Assembly: GCA_937892155.1 (NCBI GenBank)
Contig: CALAUG010000055.1
Span: forward strand, 1 to 33,864
Origin: an uncultured Bacteroidales bacterium
Lineage (GTDB): Bacteria; Bacteroidota; Bacteroidia; Bacteroidales; UBA1715
DNA: 33,864 bases
Reading direction: 5' to 3'
Shown in pieces: positions 1 through 8,853 of this stretch. The first letter of the stretch is position 1. The number at the start of each line of letters is the position of its first letter. Under the pieces are notes generated by a model. The model did no database searches, had not been told where the DNA came from, and saw only the letters and a program-made list of their open reading frames with translations. The position numbers and the translations under genes were made by a program.

Positions 1-447
1 AAGATGATACGTGAACTTGCGTCTACAGATGCCGCATACCGATCATTGACAAAGACATGGTTCCAACATTCTGCCATCAAGGAGTTTTTTGAGATGGTCA
101 AGAATATGGGATATAAAGTTGTATTGACTACTGATCACGGCACAATACATGTCCGTAACGCAATCAAGGTGGTTGGTGATAAAAACACTAATACCAATCT
201 GCGTTACAAAGTAGGAAAGAATCTTAATTATAATCCCAAAGAAGTGTTTGAAATTACCAAGCCGATAGAAGCCCGTTTACCACAGTGTCATTTGAGTTCG
301 TCATATATTTTTGCAACAAATCAGGACTTTTTTGCATATCCAAACAATTACAATTACTACGCAAAATATTACAAAGATACGTTTCAGCATGGTGGCATTT
401 CGTTGGAAGAAATGCTGGTGCCGTTTGTGTCGCTCAAAGCGTTGTAG
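1..447 (+). CDS. porX: PorX-like response regulator, C-terminal PglZ part (partial at left edge)
   Basis: Only the last ~148 codons are present; the frame is open to base 1, so the receiver domain lies outside the window. The visible part is the end of a PglZ domain of the alkaline-phosphatase superfamily: a metal-binding TTDHG motif near residue 43, a conserved block around GDKNTNTNLRYK and the terminal HGGISLEEMLVP typical of this family. In Bacteroidota this combination is characteristic of PorX, the response regulator that acts with PorY in control of the type IX secretion system; the PglZ domain is known to have phosphodiesterase-type activity. Identification rests on the C-terminal half alone, so another PglZ-domain regulator cannot be excluded. 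A gap of about 200 bases follows before the next gene. Confidence 0.8.
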   Translation, partial: KMIRELASTDAAYRSLTKTWFQHSAIKEFFEMVKNMGYKVVLTTDHGTIHVRNAIKVVGDKNTNTNLRYKVGKNLNYNPKEVFEITKPIEARLPQCHLSSSYIFATNQDFFAYPNNYNYYAKYYKDTFQHGGISLEEMLVPFVSLKAL

Positions 448-594
448 AATCAAAATGCAAAAACCAAGAATTAGAGTGTTTGGAAAACTTCAGTTCCAAA
501 GTTTCAGGTCTTGAATCCTGACTCAAATTTCTCATGCTTAACCCTCTGCCATCAAAACTTTTTCGCTTGTTAATTCCGTATTCTGAAAAAATGA

Positions 595-602
595 TATATT
601 TG
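595..602 (+). promoter_or_regulatory. Bacteroidota-type -7 element upstream of speA
   Basis: TATATTTG matches TAnnTTTG exactly and lies about 50 bases before the speA start. A TTG at 567-569 could be the -33 element, but the spacer is longer than usual. The rest of 448-651 shows only a weak 5-bp hairpin (504-521) after porX. Confidence 0.4.
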
Positions 603-651
603 CGACTAATTATAGAAAAAATTACGGGTTTTATATGATTGACAGAAAGCG

Positions 652-2067
652 ATGAAGAATACGTATTTTGATTTGATAGAACAAAGTTTCTATTTCCCTC
701 AGGAAGGCTTTGACCTTCGTGATGGTTTCCTAACTTTCCAAGGAGTTTCTCTCAAATATTTAATTGATAAATACGGCACGCCGTTCCGGTTTATTTATTT
801 ACCGAAAATTGGTGAACAGATTCGCAAAGCCCGAAATCTTTTTAACAAAGCAATCAAATATTATAATTACAAAGGTGATTATGAGTATTGTTATTGCACC
901 AAATGTAACCACTTCTACCATGTGATTAACGAGGCATTGAAGCATAATGTTAATTTGGAAACATCGTCGTCTTTCGATATTGATTTGATTATCAAATTGT
1001 ATCAGGCAAAAAAGGTTGATAAGAATTTGGTGGTTATTCACAATGGATACAAAACCGAGGAATATCTTCGTAAGATTGTGATGTTGCGTGATTTAGGCTT
1101 TCACAATACCATTACAATTCTTGACAGTACCGAGGAACTTGACCGTTTGGAAAAAGTTATGGGACGCAAAAAATTGAAAGTCGGAATTCGTATGGCTATC
1201 AACGAAGAGTCTCAGTCTGCTTATTATACATCTCGTTTGGGAATTCGTCCAAACGAAATTTCTCATTTCTACAAACGTTTGAAAACAAAGAAGAATCTTG
1301 AACTGAAAATGCTTCATTTCTTTGTTGATTCTGGTATTAAGGATAGTTTGTACTATTGGGGAGAATTTCAAAAGGCTTTGAAAGTGTATATAGAACTGAA
1401 AAAACAATGTGATACTCTTGATTCCCTTGATTTGGGTGGTGGACTTCCAATTCGTAACCACTTAGGTTTTGAATATGATTATGATTACATCATTGGTGAA
1501 ATCATAAAAAATATTAAAGAAGCATGCGCAAAGGAAAAAATTGACGATCCGAATATTTATACTGAATTTGGTAAATACACGGTGGGAGAGAGTGGCGCAA
1601 TTATTTTCCAAGTTTTGGAACAGAAACAACAAAACGACACGGAATGCTGGTACATCATCAACAATAGTTTGATGAACACAATTCCTGATGCGTGGGGCAT
1701 TCACGAAAAATTCATCCTATTGCCAATCAATAAATGGCAGAATGAATACAAGCGTGTGAATATTGGCGGTATTAGTTGCGACCATTCCGATTATTATAAC
1801 TCGGAGGATTTGAATCAGGAGGTAATGTTGCCGTCATACTCAGAGAAGGAGAAAGAACCTTTGTATATAGGCTTTTTCCATACTGGCGCATATCAGGATT
1901 CAATTAGTGGTTACGGAGGCATAAAACACTGTTTGATTCCTTCACCAAAATATATTGTCATCGACCGCGACGAAACAGGCAATTTTAAAGATTACGTGTA
2001 TCGTGAAGAACAAACAGCGGAAGATATGTTCAATATTTTGGGATACAACGAAGCGGACAAAAAATAA
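652..2067 (+). CDS. speA: Biosynthetic arginine decarboxylase, short Bacteroidota form
   Basis: 471 aa, a fold-type III PLP decarboxylase related to diaminopimelate and ornithine decarboxylases. It would convert arginine to agmatine, the first step of putrescine and spermidine synthesis, in the cytoplasm. Seen in the sequence: YCYCTKCNHF around residue 79, where Lys84 is the expected PLP Schiff-base lysine; the ETSSSFDID block; the LDLGGGLPI glycine loop that binds the PLP phosphate; the TEFGKYTVGESGA segment; and a C-terminal IGFFHTGAYQ block ending in a region rich in acidic residues. The length agrees with the ~460-residue form I know from Flavobacteria and Bacteroides, shorter than the E. 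coli enzyme. The start follows GAAAGCG. It is a single gene, converging with the minus-strand gene 18 bases downstream. Carboxynorspermidine decarboxylase is a less likely alternative. Confidence 0.85.
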   Translation: MKNTYFDLIEQSFYFPQEGFDLRDGFLTFQGVSLKYLIDKYGTPFRFIYLPKIGEQIRKARNLFNKAIKYYNYKGDYEYCYCTKCNHFYHVINEALKHNVNLETSSSFDIDLIIKLYQAKKVDKNLVVIHNGYKTEEYLRKIVMLRDLGFHNTITILDSTEELDRLEKVMGRKKLKVGIRMAINEESQSAYYTSRLGIRPNEISHFYKRLKTKKNLELKMLHFFVDSGIKDSLYYWGEFQKALKVYIELKKQCDTLDSLDLGGGLPIRNHLGFEYDYDYIIGEIIKNIKEACAKEKIDDPNIYTEFGKYTVGESGAIIFQVLEQKQQNDTECWYIINNSLMNTIPDAWGIHEKFILLPINKWQNEYKRVNIGGISCDHSDYYNSEDLNQEVMLPSYSEKEKEPLYIGFFHTGAYQDSISGYGGIKHCLIPSPKYIVIDRDETGNFKDYVYREEQTAEDMFNILGYNEADKK

Positions 2068-2085
2068 GTTAGAGATTAGTTCTCA

Positions 2086-2664
2086 TTAGTAATCGTAATC
2101 GTTTCCGCCACCAAAGTCATCGTAGCTACCGCCGAATTCGTCTGCACCAAATTCATCGCTGAATCCTAGTTCATCTTTGTCTTCGTTGCTGAATAGATCG
2201 TCATCGTCGTCTATACCAGTTTCGTTGAATAGTTCGTTGAAATCTTCCATTTCCTCATCCATCTTTTGTAACGGAGCATTGCCTGTGGAATGAGAACAAA
2301 TTGGATATTTTTTCTTTGTGTCTTTTTCTACAATATCTGTCAATGTACAGAATAGGGCACGGTCACCGAAAAAGTCAAATTGGTAGATGATTTTATCGTC
2401 TTTTTCGCTGATATAATCTTTCAGCTTTGCTTTCTGCATAGGAATAGTTCCTGTGTCTTCTTCTCCCATATCAAACAAGGTTATTTCCTGCTCTTTGTCC
2501 CAGTCGTTGTTTGAAATGAAGAAAGATGTCATTTCTGAATCTTTAAAATCACAGGCTTTAAGAATTGCCTTGTGAAATTTGAGAAATGTGTCGTCGGCAG
2601 AAATTTCAATAGTTCTGCTGAATAATTCATTTTCGTCGCTGATAATTCTGAATTTGTAGATCAT
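2086..2664 (-). CDS. Plasmid pRiA4b ORF-3-like (TnpR-like) family protein with acidic tail
   Basis: 192 aa. The N-terminal ~130 residues resemble the pRiA4b ORF-3 / IS1096 TnpR-like family: a beta-strand start (MIYKFRI), TFLKFHKAILKA, a DW-containing loop, a LKDYI segment and YQFDFFGD. The last ~60 residues are a very acidic low-complexity tail with runs of Asp and repeated DEFG / DDFGG units, likely unstructured. The family is common in Bacteroidota chromosomes and its biochemical role is not established; despite the name, nothing here suggests recombinase activity or a mobile element. It follows the acyl-CoA reductase gene with one base between stop and start, so the two are probably co-transcribed and it is the last gene of the long minus-strand run. 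Confidence 0.7.
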   Translation of the reverse strand: MIYKFRIISDENELFSRTIEISADDTFLKFHKAILKACDFKDSEMTSFFISNNDWDKEQEITLFDMGEEDTGTIPMQKAKLKDYISEKDDKIIYQFDFFGDRALFCTLTDIVEKDTKKKYPICSHSTGNAPLQKMDEEMEDFNELFNETGIDDDDDLFSNEDKDELGFSDEFGADEFGGSYDDFGGGNDYDY

Positions 2665-2665
2665 A

Positions 2666-3661
2666 TTAAAGATTGATTAAGAAGTTTAGCGTTGAGTTAT
2701 ATTCTTCAATGCGTGGTGTTCTGGTTGCTCCGAATGGAACTTGTGCCTGAGTGCCGACCACGTATAAAATTTCGTCTCTGTATTGCTCCAATGATTTTTG
2801 TACTTCGTTAATATTGGAGTATTTTTCGTAGAATACAACAGCCAACGGTGATTTCAGGGCTTTGTCTTCTTTGAGAATCAAAAAGCCATTGTCAAAATGT
2901 TTTTGTTGGGCAACCAAATAAATTGATTTGTTGTATTCGTAGTTGTTCATATACTTGTAATGCATTGAAACAGAATTGTATTCTTCCAAGGCATCAAGAA
3001 TTTTTGTCTCGTCAAACGTTTCTGGCATATATATTTTTGAAACATTTCTTGGACTGAGTCCGAAGTTATAGAAGATGTCGTTCCCCAATTGTTTTAAATC
3101 TGCTGCTGTTTCTTTGCCTGTTAGAATTGCAACCGATGTTTTTTCTTTCCTAATGATGTGTGGAACTTTTTGTAGGTATAATTCTACGCTTTTGTTCGTG
3201 AATGGGGTGATAATCGCATCGAATTTTGGCAAAACACAGTCTTGAATCGATATAAATGGTGCAAATTCTGGTTCAATAGCGATTAATTGTGATAGCAGAA
3301 ACGAGACTAAAATGAAATCTTTATCTGAAGGTTTTACGATGAGAATGTTGCCTGTCAGTAAAATGCACAAAATGTCTTGAAAACTGTCGAACGGTGTTTT
3401 CCCTTCGGTCACGAGTGCTATTCGTCTTGCATTTTTCTCTTGAAAATAAAATCTGGAAATCCAAGAACGGAATGTTTTTTCTTCAAGAATCTGTGCAATT
3501 TCATCTAATGCAGCGCGTATGGTTGATTGCGAGAACCACGGATTTTTTGCTTCGGCACGCGAAAGTGCTTTCACAAAATCGGCATTCGCTTCGTCGTTTT
3601 TGACATTTTGTATGTAATGCCCGAACGAAATGAATGCCGAAATGCGCTGTTCTAATGTCAT
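2666..3661 (-). CDS. LuxC-like acyl-CoA reductase, catalytic Cys apparently missing
   Basis: 331 aa from the ATG at 3661; a TTG eight codons upstream overlaps lolA and is less likely. LuxC-family enzymes, aldehyde-dehydrogenase relatives, reduce acyl-CoA to aldehyde with NADPH through a cysteine thioester. Seen: an N-terminal helix block (MTLEQRISAF), NARRIALV, ILIVKPSDKDF, and the FGLSPRNVSKIY segment at residues ~200-210. From memory of Bacteroidota homologues this segment reads FGLGCRNVSK, with the Cys as nucleophile; here Pro204 (CCA at 3050-3052, minus strand) replaces it. The C-terminal VGTQAQVPFGATRTPRIEEYNS block, typical of the family, is intact. The frame is otherwise clean, so this is not an obvious pseudogene. 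It lies 10 bases after lolA and one base before the next gene, in one operon. Confidence 0.75.
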   Translation of the reverse strand: MTLEQRISAFISFGHYIQNVKNDEANADFVKALSRAEAKNPWFSQSTIRAALDEIAQILEEKTFRSWISRFYFQEKNARRIALVTEGKTPFDSFQDILCILLTGNILIVKPSDKDFILVSFLLSQLIAIEPEFAPFISIQDCVLPKFDAIITPFTNKSVELYLQKVPHIIRKEKTSVAILTGKETAADLKQLGNDIFYNFGLSPRNVSKIYMPETFDETKILDALEEYNSVSMHYKYMNNYEYNKSIYLVAQQKHFDNGFLILKEDKALKSPLAVVFYEKYSNINEVQKSLEQYRDEILYVVGTQAQVPFGATRTPRIEEYNSTLNFLINL

Positions 3662-3671
3662 ACAAGGACTA

Positions 3672-4319
3672 TTAACGTTCGTCAATAACTTTTACACCTG
3701 GATGTTTTGCTTTATCGAAAGTAAATGACGTTTCAGGAATTTGTTCATTTACTTTGAATGTGTTGACGGTGATTGTGTATTTGTTACCATCTTTAGAGAA
3801 ATATTCAGCTTTCCAAAGTTGTGTTTTGTCTTTGTCGATTGATAGTCGAACTTTTGAATATTCACTATTTTCAATATCAACAGGGTAGAGGTCTATTACG
3901 TAAATTGCACGGCTTGCTTCAAAGCGGTCCTGAATAAATTTGTATTTAAATCCTTTTTCATACATCGTAAGAACTTTTGCAGGGTTCAGTGCTTCTGAAT
4001 CGCTATTGTCAACCGTTGAAACAACAACTTCTTTTTCTTCAACCATATAGGTCCATAGATTTTTTCCGTCGCAGTACAAAATGTTGTCGAGGAATGACAT
4101 TTGATATTTATTGCCTTTCATTAACAAATTTCCTGTCGCTTTGTCGTTTGTTCCGTTTGGAGAAGTATGTACCAACGAATAGTTAATGCTTATTGTGCTA
4201 TAACTTTTAGTTTTTTGGGAAACTTTATCAAGTATAGCTTTTGCATCTTTAGTGTTTTGTCCGAAAACTGCAACTGTGCAGATTGCAAGGACAGATAGGA
4301 GAGAAATGATTTTTTTCAT
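3672..4319 (-). CDS. lolA: LolA-like periplasmic lipoprotein carrier
   Basis: 215 aa with a clear signal peptide (MKKIISLLSVLAICTVAVFG, probable cleavage before Gln21). The mature protein has the LolA beta-barrel pattern: DAKAILDKVSQKTKSYSTIS, GNLLMKGNKYQMSF, the CDGKNLWTYM strand and a C-terminal ITVNTFKVNEQIPETSFTFD segment. LolA-like proteins carry lipoproteins from the inner-membrane Lol transporter to the outer membrane. The position directly downstream of ftsK is a familiar Bacteroidota arrangement (compare E. coli ftsK-lolA). No LolB or LolCDE gene is in the window. The low sequence similarity of the family leaves some room for another lipid-binding carrier. Confidence 0.82.
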   Translation of the reverse strand: MKKIISLLSVLAICTVAVFGQNTKDAKAILDKVSQKTKSYSTISINYSLVHTSPNGTNDKATGNLLMKGNKYQMSFLDNILYCDGKNLWTYMVEEKEVVVSTVDNSDSEALNPAKVLTMYEKGFKYKFIQDRFEASRAIYVIDLYPVDIENSEYSKVRLSIDKDKTQLWKAEYFSKDGNKYTITVNTFKVNEQIPETSFTFDKAKHPGVKVIDER

Positions 4320-4373
4320 ATTACTGTTTTTTTTAGAATTGGTTGTTTACATCCAATTATTGTTCCAAACTTT

Positions 4374-7070
4374 TTATTTTAATAAACCCTTGTTTCGTAA
4401 ATCGTCAAGAAGTTGTTCCAGGCCCATTTCGTCGACCAGAACATCTCTAGCTTTTGCTCCGTTATATGCTCCAACTATTTTGTAATATTCTAGTTGATCC
4501 ATAATTCTACCTGCACGGTTATATCCTACGGAAAATTTACGTTGGATGGCCGATGTAGAACCTGATTTTCCAATAACTACAACACGTGCGGCATCTTCAA
4601 ACAATGCGTCAATTTCGCCTCCGCCTTTATCCGAATCACTGCCAGCTCCGCCGTCTTGATTTTGTTCTTTAACTTCTGGTAATTGCATAGGTTCACCATA
4701 GCCCTGTTGCTTGCTGATGAAGTTTACAATTCTTTCAACTTCTGGAGTATCAACAAATGCACACTGTACACGTTCGGGAGCAGCTCCGGCATTGGAAACA
4801 AGCAAGTCGCCCTTACCAACCAATCCTTCAGCACCGTATGCATCCAAAATTGTCTTACTGTCAACACCAGAAGATGTTCTAAATGCAATTCTGCCAGGAA
4901 TGTTCGCTTTGATAATACCGGTAATCACATTCACACTTGGACGTTGTGTGGCAAGTATCAAGTGCATACCAACGGCACGGGCTTTTTGTGCAATACGTGC
5001 AATTGGTGTTTCTATTTCTTTACCAGCTTGCATAATGAAGTCACCGAACTCGTCGATAATTATCACCATGTAGCATAGGTATTTATGTCCTTTGTTAGGA
5101 TTTAGTTCCCTGTGAATGAACTTCTCGTTGTATTCAATAATATTTCTACAATGTGCATCCATCAGCAATTTATAGCGGTCCTCCATTTCCTGTACCAAAG
5201 ATTTTAGTGTCTGAAGCACTTTTGCACAGTCTGTAAGGATTATATTTTCTTCACCTGGATATTGGGCCATATAGTGTTTTATAAGCCCCCCATAGATGGA
5301 GAATTCAACCATTTTTGGATCGACAAGTACAAATTTTAACTGTGACGGATGTTTCTTATATAGCAAAGATGTGATAATGGCGTTCAAACCGACAGATTTA
5401 CCTTGTCCGGTAGCACCAGCAACCAAAAGGTGAGGCATTTTAGCAAGGTCGAACATATATACGTCGTTGGTAATCGTCTTTCCTAAAGCGACAGGCAATT
5501 CCATCTTTGATTCTTTGAATACCTGCGAATTGATTACCGAATACATTGATACGGTTTGACGTTTCTTGTTAGGGACTTCAATGCCGACAGTTCCTTTACC
5601 CGGAATCGGCGCAATAATACGGATACCAAGAGCAGAAAGACTCATCATGATGTCTTTCTCCAAAGTTTGTATTCTGGTAATTCTGGTACCTGCTTTTGGT
5701 ACTATTTCGTACAACGTAATGGTTGGTCCAACAGTCGCTGTAATTGATTCTATTTCTACACCAAAACTGAGCAGTGTGCTTTCAATAAGATTTTTGTTGG
5801 CAAGTTGCTCGTCTTCGTCAACTTGAACAGCTTCTCTGTCGTTGTCGTATATTTTTAGTAAGTCAACACCAGGTTGTTTAAAGTGGGACAAATCTGCTTT
5901 AGGATCATAATCCTGCATTTCCATTTCTATGTGCGATGTGTCAACTACGGCTGTGTTAGTATTGGTGATTTGCATACCAGCAATATCGTGCTGACTCTCA
6001 TCGTCGACTTCTTCCAATTCTTGAGTAGATGCTTCTTCGTCCTCGTCATTAGGATCTAACGACGTGTCGTTGTCATCTTCAGTCTCCTCGTCATTATTTT
6101 CATCTTGTGGCTGCTCTTCCTCTTCTTGTTCTTCGTCAATATTTTCTTCAGGATTTTCCAGCTCTAATTGAGGATTTTCTGCTACATTCTCGTCGTTGTG
6201 TTCTTCAATAGTTTCAATTGGATCGGCTAGTGGTTCTTGTACTGGCTCTTGCTCTAGTTCAGTGAATGTCTCTTCCTGTTCGTTGGCAAGAGGTTGTGTG
6301 TTTTCGTCTTCAAACTGTGATGTTTGTTCTAAGAATGGATTTGCAGGTGTATTTTGCTCTGAAATTGGAGTGTCTTCGTTAGCAATTTGTTGCTCCTGAG
6401 TTTCTTCTTGTTTGTTTTCTAATGGTTTTGTTTCTTTTTTCCCAAAGTTAAAATTGAATTTTGGATTGAATGCTATAAAAACGTAACCAAGAATGAGCGC
6501 TAGTATTAATAATCCCGTCATAAAATTGCCGCACATGTGAGGCAGCAGTATGTAACTAAATTGATATCCAAAATTTCCACAAATATTGCCGTCGCATAAC
6601 GTATTACAAATCAAACCTAATGTGATTGACAGTAGGAACATTATCATAAAAGTATTGAGTAACACTTTGCTGTCGGTTTTTTTGTATTGTTTGATGATGT
6701 TGGTGCTTTCGTTTGTTGTTTTGGGTTCCCACCAAATTCTAAAAGCAATATATAGTAATGCAAAAATTAGTGCAAATGATGCAATACCGAATGTGTCGTG
6801 GATGAAGAATTTCGCAATATAAGCTCCCAAAATACCACCGGAATTTTTGACTTTGTAAGCGTCGGTGTCTACTTCGTTGTCATTTTCCTGCAAAATTATA
6901 TCAAATACATCTCTGTGTAATTCACTTTGATCGTAATCCCACGTAAATAAGAAGGAAATAAACGATACAGAAAGAAAACAACAAATGACAAGTATGATAA
7001 GAGTTGCGACAACTCTCCGTGGATTGTTTTCTGAATTAAGTTTTAATTTATTTTTAAGCCATTCTATCAT
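4374..7070 (-). CDS. ftsK: DNA translocase FtsK
   Basis: 898 aa. It pumps chromosomal DNA at the division septum and helps resolve chromosome dimers. Four hydrophobic segments lie at about residues 19-43, 88-112, 138-158 and 180-202. A linker from ~205 to ~370 is extremely rich in Glu, Asp, Gln and Asn. The motor domain follows: alpha/beta part from ~420, Walker A GATGQGKS at 552-559, Walker B VIIIDEFGDF at 669-678 and the LATQRPSVNVITG block near 706. The winged-helix gamma domain, which reads orienting DNA sequences, is at ~815-895 (IGKSGSTSAIQRKFSVGYNRAGRIMDQLE spans 833-861). The ATG overlaps the stop of the upstream lipoprotein gene by four bases, so translation is probably coupled. lolA follows after 54 bases. 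Length and domain order are normal for Bacteroidota. Confidence 0.95.
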   Translation of the reverse strand: MIEWLKNKLKLNSENNPRRVVATLIILVICCFLSVSFISFLFTWDYDQSELHRDVFDIILQENDNEVDTDAYKVKNSGGILGAYIAKFFIHDTFGIASFALIFALLYIAFRIWWEPKTTNESTNIIKQYKKTDSKVLLNTFMIMFLLSITLGLICNTLCDGNICGNFGYQFSYILLPHMCGNFMTGLLILALILGYVFIAFNPKFNFNFGKKETKPLENKQEETQEQQIANEDTPISEQNTPANPFLEQTSQFEDENTQPLANEQEETFTELEQEPVQEPLADPIETIEEHNDENVAENPQLELENPEENIDEEQEEEEQPQDENNDEETEDDNDTSLDPNDEDEEASTQELEEVDDESQHDIAGMQITNTNTAVVDTSHIEMEMQDYDPKADLSHFKQPGVDLLKIYDNDREAVQVDEDEQLANKNLIESTLLSFGVEIESITATVGPTITLYEIVPKAGTRITRIQTLEKDIMMSLSALGIRIIAPIPGKGTVGIEVPNKKRQTVSMYSVINSQVFKESKMELPVALGKTITNDVYMFDLAKMPHLLVAGATGQGKSVGLNAIITSLLYKKHPSQLKFVLVDPKMVEFSIYGGLIKHYMAQYPGEENIILTDCAKVLQTLKSLVQEMEDRYKLLMDAHCRNIIEYNEKFIHRELNPNKGHKYLCYMVIIIDEFGDFIMQAGKEIETPIARIAQKARAVGMHLILATQRPSVNVITGIIKANIPGRIAFRTSSGVDSKTILDAYGAEGLVGKGDLLVSNAGAAPERVQCAFVDTPEVERIVNFISKQQGYGEPMQLPEVKEQNQDGGAGSDSDKGGGEIDALFEDAARVVVIGKSGSTSAIQRKFSVGYNRAGRIMDQLEYYKIVGAYNGAKARDVLVDEMGLEQLLDDLRNKGLLK

Positions 7071-7768
7071 TCGAATTCCATTTTTAAATATTCATCAAAA
7101 ATAGCATTCATGCTATCTACATCAACTTTTACGAAATCATCTGGTACAATAAATTTCGCATAGTCAACAACTTTATCCGATATTTCATTTAAATATATGT
7201 GCATAGAAATATCTTTAAGTTTAATTCTATAATCAAGTAAAACACCATCAACATCTTTGTAAGGAGTGTGCCAATTGGGATTGTTAACCTTTAAATCTTT
7301 TGTATACCAAATGTCATATTCCTCTTGTTTTGTATCTTTGAAAGATACGTGTATTTTATGTGCAGTTAAGCCTAAAATTTCCTTTTTTTCATCTGTTTGT
7401 GTTAAAATGATACCTGGCAATGGGTCAAAGCCTATCATTTTTTCTCCGAATTTTGCACCGCAAGTATATTTTTTCGGCATGAAATAAAATAGTATGCTGT
7501 TTGTTTTGTCTTTGAAATTTGAAATATATGCGGTTCTGAACATACCAAAGGCACTAATTTCCATAGTGGAACTTTTTTCTTTGTAGTAATATTTCATTGT
7601 CTCTGGTAAAAGTCCAATGATACTTCGTTCAGCTTTTTCCTGCTCGTTGAACTCTATTTTGTAGGTGAGCGTACCTTCGTCAATACCTCTGCGACAAGAA
7701 AAGCAAAGCATTGTTATGCAGCTTAACAATGCTATAAATAGAAATCTATGTGTGAGTATGCTTTTCAT
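7067..7768 (-). CDS. Predicted lipoprotein of unknown function
   Basis: 233 aa. A hydrophobic N-terminus ends in a lipobox LCFSC, giving lipidation at Cys25. The mature part is rich in beta strands and looks like the DUF4412 / GLPGLI type of periplasmic beta-barrel-like proteins seen in Bacteroidota: TLTYKIEF near the start, the YYYKEKSSTMEISAFGMF strand pair, ILGLTAHKIHVSF, and EYDIWYTKDL, a pattern often seen in proteins annotated as GLPGLI-like. I cannot assign a function. Its stop codon overlaps the ftsK start (ATGA), so it is translationally tied to ftsK; a role in the envelope at division is only a guess from context. Confidence 0.65.
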   Translation of the reverse strand: MKSILTHRFLFIALLSCITMLCFSCRRGIDEGTLTYKIEFNEQEKAERSIIGLLPETMKYYYKEKSSTMEISAFGMFRTAYISNFKDKTNSILFYFMPKKYTCGAKFGEKMIGFDPLPGIILTQTDEKKEILGLTAHKIHVSFKDTKQEEYDIWYTKDLKVNNPNWHTPYKDVDGVLLDYRIKLKDISMHIYLNEISDKVVDYAKFIVPDDFVKVDVDSMNAIFDEYLKMEFE

Positions 7769-7779
7769 ATTTGAACTCT

Positions 7780-7787
7780 CAAAGGTA
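7780..7787 (-). promoter_or_regulatory. -7 element upstream of the lipoprotein-ftsK pair
   Basis: On the minus strand TACCTTTG matches TAnnTTTG, 11 bases before the ATG at 7768. No good -33 TTTG at normal spacing was found. If active, the transcript would have a very short leader and ftsK would have a promoter separate from the genes upstream. Confidence 0.35.
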
Positions 7788-7802
7788 AAAACAATTTGAG
7801 GT

Positions 7803-8846
7803 CTAACTTTCTATTTCAAAGAATACTTTATAAAAACTTTTTCCTTTTTCTTCGTCGTAACCTCTTTGCAGAAATTCCGGTCGTGAATGGACGTATATGT
7901 GGAAGTTTTTATCAAGTTTTATGACGCTACGCAGATATTTTTTTGATTTCTTTACTGCTGTTTCATCGATGTCGAATGTCTCAGGTGCTTCAATTTCGTG
8001 ATTGTTGCGGTAGCGTTGCTTGAAATTGTTGAATTCGTGTATAACTGCTTCGTTACCAATAGTTTCGTTTGCAAATTGTTCTTGATTAAACGTCTGATTG
8101 GTTTGAAAGTAGTTCAGTGAATTTTGAAGAAATTGAATACGTTCCTCATTTTTTACAGATTCATTTTTAGCTAAAACTTCGTCATTGAATTCTTTACAGA
8201 TTTTCAGAAAAGATTCGGTGTTAAAATATTCATTTTCAATGGCTTTTGCTTCTAAAAATGAGTCTATCCAATATACATTGTCGCCTTTGGTATTATCTTG
8301 TGCTTTGATAATGTAACCAGAATCTTCTTCAACATTAAAAATTATGCATCCTCTGTCCAGTTTTTTGAGGCTGATGCCTTTTTCCTGCTGAAAATTCACT
8401 TCGTTTTCGTTTTGCATAATTTTTAGGAATGTTTCTTTTGCATCTGACATATAAATGCCGACGGCAGTGGTCGTAATATCGTCAACAACACAGTTGGAGA
8501 AATATACAAGGTACAATTCGCTGTAGCATTGGTTTTCTTCGTCGGTGATGTTGTAGATTTTTTTTGCCATTTGAATAGATGCGTCATAAAAATTTGCCTT
8601 CTGTTCAAATATCCTTCTAACTTCCTGTGGTACAGAACTGTTGTTGTCTTGGAATTTGTAGTATTCTGGTGATTTAAGAACCAAACCGAAGAAATTTTTC
8701 AGTATGGATTGGGTGTCTTCGTCGATAAACTGTATTTCGTGTTTAGAATAGAAATTCTCTTTTCTTGGATCATTCTCCGCGAGTGATTTGCATCCGATTT
8801 TGTGGATTACAATGCGTTCAATCGTTGATTCAGTTATATCTATCAT
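7803..8846 (-). CDS. NdpA/YejK-like nucleoid-associated protein
   Basis: 347 aa from the ATG at 8846; an in-frame TTG six codons upstream would overlap the previous gene, and MIDITES matches how family members begin. It belongs to the 37-kDa nucleoid-associated protein family (NdpA). Seen: TIERIVIHKIG at the N-terminus, an LKNFFG segment, QMAKKIYNITDEEN, the strand pair ELYLVYFSNCVVDD, GCIIFNVEEDSGYIIKAQD, and the YWIDSFLEA motif that is characteristic of the family. The C-terminal portion contains a Gln/Asn-rich helical stretch, then KSKKYLRSVIKLDKNFHIYVH. Family members bind DNA; the precise role is not settled. It lies seven bases after the acyltransferase gene. Confidence 0.8.
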   Translation of the reverse strand: MIDITESTIERIVIHKIGCKSLAENDPRKENFYSKHEIQFIDEDTQSILKNFFGLVLKSPEYYKFQDNNSSVPQEVRRIFEQKANFYDASIQMAKKIYNITDEENQCYSELYLVYFSNCVVDDITTTAVGIYMSDAKETFLKIMQNENEVNFQQEKGISLKKLDRGCIIFNVEEDSGYIIKAQDNTKGDNVYWIDSFLEAKAIENEYFNTESFLKICKEFNDEVLAKNESVKNEERIQFLQNSLNYFQTNQTFNQEQFANETIGNEAVIHEFNNFKQRYRNNHEIEAPETFDIDETAVKKSKKYLRSVIKLDKNFHIYVHSRPEFLQRGYDEEKGKSFYKVFFEIES

Positions 8847-8853
8847 GACAAGA

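Noticed and set aside
504..521. Hairpin TCAGG...CCTGA after porX as a terminator
   Set aside because: Only five base pairs and no T tract follow.
2086..2664. Mobile-element reading of the pRiA4b ORF-3 / TnpR-like protein
   Set aside because: No terminal repeats, target duplications or transposase are near it; the family is a common chromosomal one despite its name.
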